NCBI GenBank assembly: GCA_019694655.1
Contig: JAIBBN010000003.1
Location: 62,001-126,000 of the forward strand
DNA: 64,000 nt
Direction: 5' to 3'
Origin: Leptospirales bacterium
Lineage (GTDB): Bacteria > Spirochaetota > Leptospiria > Leptospirales > Leptonemataceae
Below, in pieces: positions 60,473-64,000 of this stretch; positions within the stretch are counted from its first letter, which is position 1, and each line of letters begins with the position of its first letter. The position numbers and the translations under genes are program-made. The notes below the pieces were generated by a model. The model was not told the origin of the DNA and did not search any database. It worked only from the letters and a program-made list of their open reading frames with translations.

Positions 60473-61759
60473 ATGGTGAAACAAATGACCTCAGGCGCCT
60501 TTCAAGCCGGTAAGCTTGCCGTCAGCGCCGCAGACTGGAGCGCTGGATTTGCACTGCAGGGCGTGCGCCAACTGCTTTCAGCTTCACTGAGCTGGGGTGC
60601 TGCGGGCCTGCGCGCTGCAGCGGCGGCAGCAGAAGCGGCGCCCGGGGCCGCCGGTCTTGCCGATGCTGCCGAAAAGGCCGCGCAGTCCCTGCAGCAAGCC
60701 CATGACTCGGCCGACGCCGGTCTATCGCGCGCCATCCAGACGGTTGGCCTTTCCATGCGGCGCGCCCTGGATGCAGTGGAAGGAGCTGATGGCGCGCTGC
60801 ATCGCGCGCTTTTTGAAGACATTCGCGTCTCCAGTATCCTCGGGCGGTCCTTTGGCGGCATAACCGAGGTCTCTTCGATTGAGGCATCCTTTCGACTTGC
60901 CGGCCGCGACGTTTCCATCGACGAGCTGGTCGCCGACTTTCAGCGCAGCGCATTACCGTCGGCTGCCATTTGCGTACCCGGTTTGTTTTGTGATGAAACG
61001 CTATGGGATGGAGAGGCCGGCGCCGGCGCAGCCAACGCCAGCCTCAGCGACGAAATGCGTCAGGCCGGATACTACCCGCTGATGCTTCGTTTCAATCCGG
61101 GGCTGCATATTTCCGAAAATGGGGCGCACCTGCTGCGGTTGATGGAGTCATTACTGCAATCGGAGACATTTCGTACGCAGCAACTGATTGCGATTACCTA
61201 CAGTCAGGGCGGATTGATTCTGCGCAGCGCTCTGTTACAGTCCAGGAAGGATGGAAGAAATCTACACCAACGATTGCAGCGCGCGCTGCTGGCGGCCTCG
61301 CCTGATGGCGGTTCCTATATCGAAAAAATAGGCTTCTGGTTGGGCATGGCTCTGGGGGCCGTGCCAGCGCCTGGCATGCAGGCCGTCGCCTGGGTTGCCG
61401 ATCAGCGCAGCGATGGCATCAAAGATCTTTCGCACGGGATCATCCGTCAGGAGGACTGGCAGGAGGGCGGGCAGCTAGAACGTTACGGCGCTCAACGCTA
61501 CTTTGGCGAGCTTGATGAGATCGATGCCTACCAGGTCTACAGTCTGACCGCCGCCAAAGGCGAGCTCTGGACCGCCTGGTGGGGAGATGGCATTTGTGAA
61601 GAAGCCAGTCTCAAGGCAATCAGCGATCTGGCCTACCGGAAGCGCGCCGATGGCATAGAGCGTGTGACCGTGCTATACGGCGTATCGCACTTCCAACTGC
61701 TCGGTTCAGAAGGCTATCTGCAATGTCTGCGGCGTTTCTTGAAGTCCAAATCGGCTTAG
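60473..61759 (+). CDS. Alpha/beta-hydrolase fold protein, lipase-like, with Ala-rich N-terminus
   Basis: A 428-residue protein. The first ~110 residues are amphipathic and Ala-rich helices (A-A-A-A-A-E-A-A-P-G style), possibly membrane- or lipid-associated. The hydrolase part (~155-425) has the nucleophile elbow I-T-Y-S-Q-G-G (T-x-S-x-G rather than G-x-S-x-G) with Ser ~244, and later H near V-S-H-F-Q-L-L. The esterase/lipase identity is likely but Asp is not certain. GAGGAAG lies before ATG. Possible function is lipid or polyester (PHA-type) turnover; unproven. Confidence 0.65.
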   Translation: MVKQMTSGAFQAGKLAVSAADWSAGFALQGVRQLLSASLSWGAAGLRAAAAAAEAAPGAAGLADAAEKAAQSLQQAHDSADAGLSRAIQTVGLSMRRALDAVEGADGALHRALFEDIRVSSILGRSFGGITEVSSIEASFRLAGRDVSIDELVADFQRSALPSAAICVPGLFCDETLWDGEAGAGAANASLSDEMRQAGYYPLMLRFNPGLHISENGAHLLRLMESLLQSETFRTQQLIAITYSQGGLILRSALLQSRKDGRNLHQRLQRALLAASPDGGSYIEKIGFWLGMALGAVPAPGMQAVAWVADQRSDGIKDLSHGIIRQEDWQEGGQLERYGAQRYFGELDEIDAYQVYSLTAAKGELWTAWWGDGICEEASLKAISDLAYRKRADGIERVTVLYGVSHFQLLGSEGYLQCLRRFLKSKSA

Positions 61760-61776
61760 CGCCTGCTGTCGGCCGC

Positions 61777-61812
61777 AGCGCCAGTGGCATGGCGCTTCAT
61801 TGATTTTTCCCG
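61777..61812 (+). terminator. Terminator after the lipase-like gene
   Basis: AGCGCCA, loop GTGGCA, TGGCGCT: perfect 7-bp stem, followed by TTCATTGATTTTTCC. It lies 18 bases after the stop; the T-run is interrupted, so moderate strength. Confidence 0.55.
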
Positions 61813-61821
61813 GGCTTCCTA

Positions 61822-62853
61822 TCATAACGGTCGCGCGTCTGCATTGCGCGGATTGAAGACGCGCACGTCGACGCGATAGCGTTCCGGTTCATGGTAGATG
61901 CCGCGAAAGATTCCGTAGCGAAGCAAGCCGTAGACCATGCCCAGCGCATAGCTCAGGTGGTGAACTGGATAGAGCAGAAGCGTCAGCAGCGTCACTGCTG
62001 CACTCTGACAGCGTCCCAGCGCCGCGCCCGCCGACCAGAAGGCCAGTGCGCTGTAGAGCGCCAGCGGAGCGGCATAGAGCCATTTCCAGAGAGGGGCTAC
62101 AGGCAGGAGCATCGCCAGCGGAAGACTGAGCAGATAGAGTGCAAAGGCAAGCGGCGCCAGAAAAATCATCTCGAAGGCGTGCGGTTTGATCAAGAAGTGT
62201 TCGACTCTGCTCTTGCCGTACTTTGCAATCTGGTTGCTGAACTGTCGAAGACTGCTGCGCTGGCTGCGGTACACCGGAATGTCCGGATCATAAATCAGGC
62301 GATTGCCGTCGGCCGCAAGGCGGTTGATCAGCTCGTTTTCTTCGTTGCCTGAGTGAAAATTTGTATTGAAGCCGCCAGCCTTGCGTACCGCCGATGTGCG
62401 CATGCTCTGATTGCAAAGGATCAATTCTCGCTCGTTGCTGTCGCGGCGTTCGCCAATGGACATGTAACGGGCGCGGATACCCGCTGTGGCAAAGCTCGAT
62501 TGGAAGATCTGACCAAAGGCCCGCTGCAGGCGCGTGTCGCTGGCAGGGGTCAGCGATGGCCCGCCGATGGTCGCGATGCGCGGGTCCGCCGCGTACATGG
62601 CCAGGTGCTTGCGAACATACTTCTCGTCCGGAATGATGACATCGTTATCCAGAAAAAAAATAAAATCGCCGCTGCAGCGATTCAATCCCTCATTGCGCTG
62701 CACCGAGCGGTGGCGGCCAACGCACACTACGATTTCGATCTTCGCAGCGGGATAATCCTGGCGGCGAATGGAATCCAGACTCAGCTGGTATTCCCCGCCA
62801 GGCGGAATCGGAATCAGGAAGCTAATTTTCGGTAGTTGCTTAGCGGAAGCCAT
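61822..62853 (-). CDS. Family 2 glycosyltransferase, membrane-associated
   Basis: A ~343-residue protein with a GT2 catalytic domain (~8-225): L-I-P-I-P-P-G-G-E-Y-Q-L-S-L (strand 1), V-V-C-V-G-R-H-R-S, and the metal motif F-L-D-N-D-V (D-N-D). A Q-x-x-R-W-type acceptor motif is absent; R-R-D-S-N-E-R-E and G-N-E-E-N-E-L are present instead. Three helices follow near the C-terminus (~240-320). It likely adds a sugar to a lipid or polysaccharide. The start at 62853 avoids overlap with the divergent cyclase-family gene; the frame remains open to 62994. Confidence 0.75.
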   Translation of the reverse strand: MASAKQLPKISFLIPIPPGGEYQLSLDSIRRQDYPAAKIEIVVCVGRHRSVQRNEGLNRCSGDFIFFLDNDVIIPDEKYVRKHLAMYAADPRIATIGGPSLTPASDTRLQRAFGQIFQSSFATAGIRARYMSIGERRDSNERELILCNQSMRTSAVRKAGGFNTNFHSGNEENELINRLAADGNRLIYDPDIPVYRSQRSSLRQFSNQIAKYGKSRVEHFLIKPHAFEMIFLAPLAFALYLLSLPLAMLLPVAPLWKWLYAAPLALYSALAFWSAGAALGRCQSAAVTLLTLLLYPVHHLSYALGMVYGLLRYGIFRGIYHEPERYRVDVRVFNPRNADARPL

Positions 62854-62948
62854 ATCGGGAAGCCGCCTCCGCCGCTTTTTCTGCTGGTCGGGCGGCGCTG
62901 AGCTGGCGGTCTTGGGAGAGTCGAGTAAATCGGCCAGGCCCGTGTCCC

Positions 62949-63587
62949 ATGAAACTGTACGATATATCCATTGATTTGACGCAAAGTCTGCCACACTGGC
63001 CGGGCGAAAAGGGCTTTTCGATAGAAAAAACCCATCGCGGCGACGTCTGTGTAAGTGAAATCGCTATGGGGCTACATTGTGGGACGCACCTTGATGCGCC
63101 CTTTCACTTCTTGCCGCAGGGTCGTAAGCTGGACGCCATACCGCTTTCCAGTTTCATGGGGCCGGCGCGGCTGCTGCATATCCCGGATTCGCCGCGAATT
63201 GAACGCGCACACCTCGAAGGACAGGATTGGACCGGCGTGCGTCGCGTACTCTTTCGCACGCGGAATTCGGATCAGGATTGGCGCAAGGCGCCCTTTGACG
63301 AGGGCTTTGTCGGCCTCTCCGTCGAGGGGGCATCATTCCTCGCGGAGCGCGGAGTGGAGCTGATTGGCATCGATTATCTTTCCATTGAGCCCTTTGGCTC
63401 CGATGGAACCGTGCATAACATCCTGCTGGGCAAGGAAATCGTGATACTGGAAGGCCTGGTTCTTGGCGCCGTTCCGGCGGGCGATTACTTTCTGGTAGCG
63501 GCGCCGTTGAAGATGCCCGGCGCTGAAGCCTCGCCTACGCGCGCCTTCTTGTTGCAGAGTGATGCTCTACGCAACGCGGAGCTGTAA
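62949..63587 (+). CDS. Cyclase-family (formamidase-like) metalloenzyme
   Basis: A 212-residue enzyme of the kynurenine formamidase/cyclase family. The zinc-binding motif is H-C-G-T-H-L-D-A-P (His43, His47, Asp49), with D-L-T-Q-S-L-P-H-W-P-G at the N-terminus and later L-S-I-E-P-F-G-S-D-G. The family hydrolyses amides or cyclic substrates; kynurenine formamidase (KynB) is one member, but this sequence may act on another substrate. Starts ~95 bases from the divergent glycosyltransferase. Its TAA overlaps the next ATG by one base. Confidence 0.85.
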   Translation: MKLYDISIDLTQSLPHWPGEKGFSIEKTHRGDVCVSEIAMGLHCGTHLDAPFHFLPQGRKLDAIPLSSFMGPARLLHIPDSPRIERAHLEGQDWTGVRRVLFRTRNSDQDWRKAPFDEGFVGLSVEGASFLAERGVELIGIDYLSIEPFGSDGTVHNILLGKEIVILEGLVLGAVPAGDYFLVAAPLKMPGAEASPTRAFLLQSDALRNAEL

Positions 63588-64000
63588 TGAAAGCAACGCG
63601 TCTGGCGCTTCTTGGTCTTGGCCGCATGGGCCTGCCGCTGCTGCAGCGCGCCGCAGAACTCGGCGTCGACTGTGCGGGTCTCGATCTGGATAAGTTCCGA
63701 CGAGAGCAGGCGTCGCAGCTCGGACTTAAGAATTTTGCCAGCCTGAAAGATTTGCGCGATTGGTCCAGGCGCGATGCCCTGACCGTCCTCTTGCTGCCCG
63801 CCGGTCCAATCATCGACCAGGCCCTCAGCGATCTGGACCTGGCTTCCGGGGAGCTGATTGCGGATTTTGGAAATTCAAACTTCAACGATTCCCGCCGGAG
63901 GCAATCGCAGCTGAAGGACGTCGGCGTTGATTTCCTGGATGTCGGTATGAGCGGCGGGGTGGAGGGCGCCCGGCATGGTCCATCCTTGAGCGTAGGCGGC
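63587..64000 (+). CDS. gnd: 6-phosphogluconate dehydrogenase, decarboxylating (partial)
   Basis: The first 138 residues of a gene that runs past the window end. The nucleotide-binding motif G-L-G-R-M-G (~10-15) and D-V-G-M-S-G-G-V-E-G-A-R (~119-130, the substrate-binding signature S-G-G-V-x-G) identify the 6-phosphogluconate dehydrogenase/hydroxyisobutyrate dehydrogenase family, most like NAD-dependent 6PGDH. L-D-L-D after strand 2 (acidic) favours NAD over NADP. It catalyses the oxidative decarboxylation to ribulose-5-phosphate in the pentose phosphate pathway. It overlaps the previous stop by one base. The rest is outside the window. Confidence 0.88.
   Translation, partial: MKATRLALLGLGRMGLPLLQRAAELGVDCAGLDLDKFRREQASQLGLKNFASLKDLRDWSRRDALTVLLLPAGPIIDQALSDLDLASGELIADFGNSNFNDSRRRQSQLKDVGVDFLDVGMSGGVEGARHGPSLSVGG

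Noticed and set aside
1-64000. tRNA, rRNA, insertion sequences, prophage or integrase genes
   Set aside because: None seen; no transposase, integrase or phage-like genes and no long inverted terminal repeats.

Overview
The window is 64 kb of GC-rich chromosomal DNA (roughly 58-60% G+C by eye), densely packed with about 60 protein genes in short operons. Gene content suggests a GC-rich relative of Leptospira in the Spirochaetota (Leptonema/Turneriella-like or uncultured). The grounds are relaxed spirochaete-type lipoboxes, a giant kinase-like/AAA/GAF/SpoIIE regulator, membrane-anchored class III cyclases, PilZ proteins, a CASTOR/POLLUX-like channel, a cbb3 oxidase cluster and outer-membrane proteins. 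This placement is inference; no rRNA or other marker gene is present. I saw no tRNA, rRNA, insertion sequence, prophage or CRISPR array, so this looks like core chromosome rather than an island.

Layout. 1-4.3 kb: end of a TPR protein, a class III adenylate cyclase interrupted by an in-frame TAG, a small envelope protein, a GlpT/UhpT-type transporter and a glyoxalase-fold protein. 4.3-11.3 kb: membrane proteins (ECF-S-like, AI-2E/PerM family, CASTOR/POLLUX-like channel, CDF metal exporter, ABC-2 exporter pair). 11.3-19.7 kb, minus strand: an operon of a HAD-like pseudoenzyme, a short-chain dehydrogenase and an 1872-residue kinase-like/SpoIIE regulator, preceded by a PilZ protein. 19.9-21.6 kb: a Cys/Met-rich lipoprotein and an exported beta-rich protein. 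22-30.3 kb: a complete cbb3 cytochrome oxidase locus, ccoN-O-Q-P then ccoG-H-S, a SafE/TauE-like membrane protein and ccoI, followed by an HDOD protein overlapping ccoI.

31.7-34.9 kb, minus strand: a PrsW-type membrane protease fused to a PilZ-like domain, and a striking low-complexity (Ser-Gly repeat) lipoprotein with two CBM60-like modules and a C-terminal membrane anchor, closed by a strong intrinsic terminator. 35.2-41.3 kb: a sulfate-uptake operon (Rrf2 regulator, binding protein, porin, CysT, CysW, CysA). 41.4-48.2 kb: a TMEM43-like protein with a strong terminator, an MFS exporter, a three-part signalling protein (ATPase of anti-sigma type plus cyclic-nucleotide-binding domain), two DoxX proteins, a GNAT enzyme and an ECF-type sigma factor. 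48.3-53.9 kb: patatin phospholipase, a divergent Fpg/Nei glycosylase, a methyltransferase, a MAPEG protein and an M28 peptidase. 54-59 kb: a secreted caspase-like protein with a coupled partner, then a DPM1-GtrA-type glycosyltransferase and an ArnT/PMT-like membrane protein. 59-64 kb: a radical SAM/SPASM protein, a lipase-like hydrolase, a family 2 glycosyltransferase, a cyclase-family (formamidase-like) enzyme and the start of a 6-phosphogluconate dehydrogenase.

How it fits together. Two themes stand out: aerobic/microaerobic respiration with copper and haem assembly (cbb3 locus), and an unusual number of second-messenger and phospho-signalling parts (cyclase, cNMP-binding domain, two PilZ-type proteins, a SpoIIE phosphatase, an anti-sigma-type ATPase, HDOD, ECF sigma). 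The most unusual items are the interrupted cyclase, the kinase-dead SpoIIE giant, the PrsW-PilZ fusion, the CBM60-like repeat lipoprotein, and the secreted caspase-like pair.
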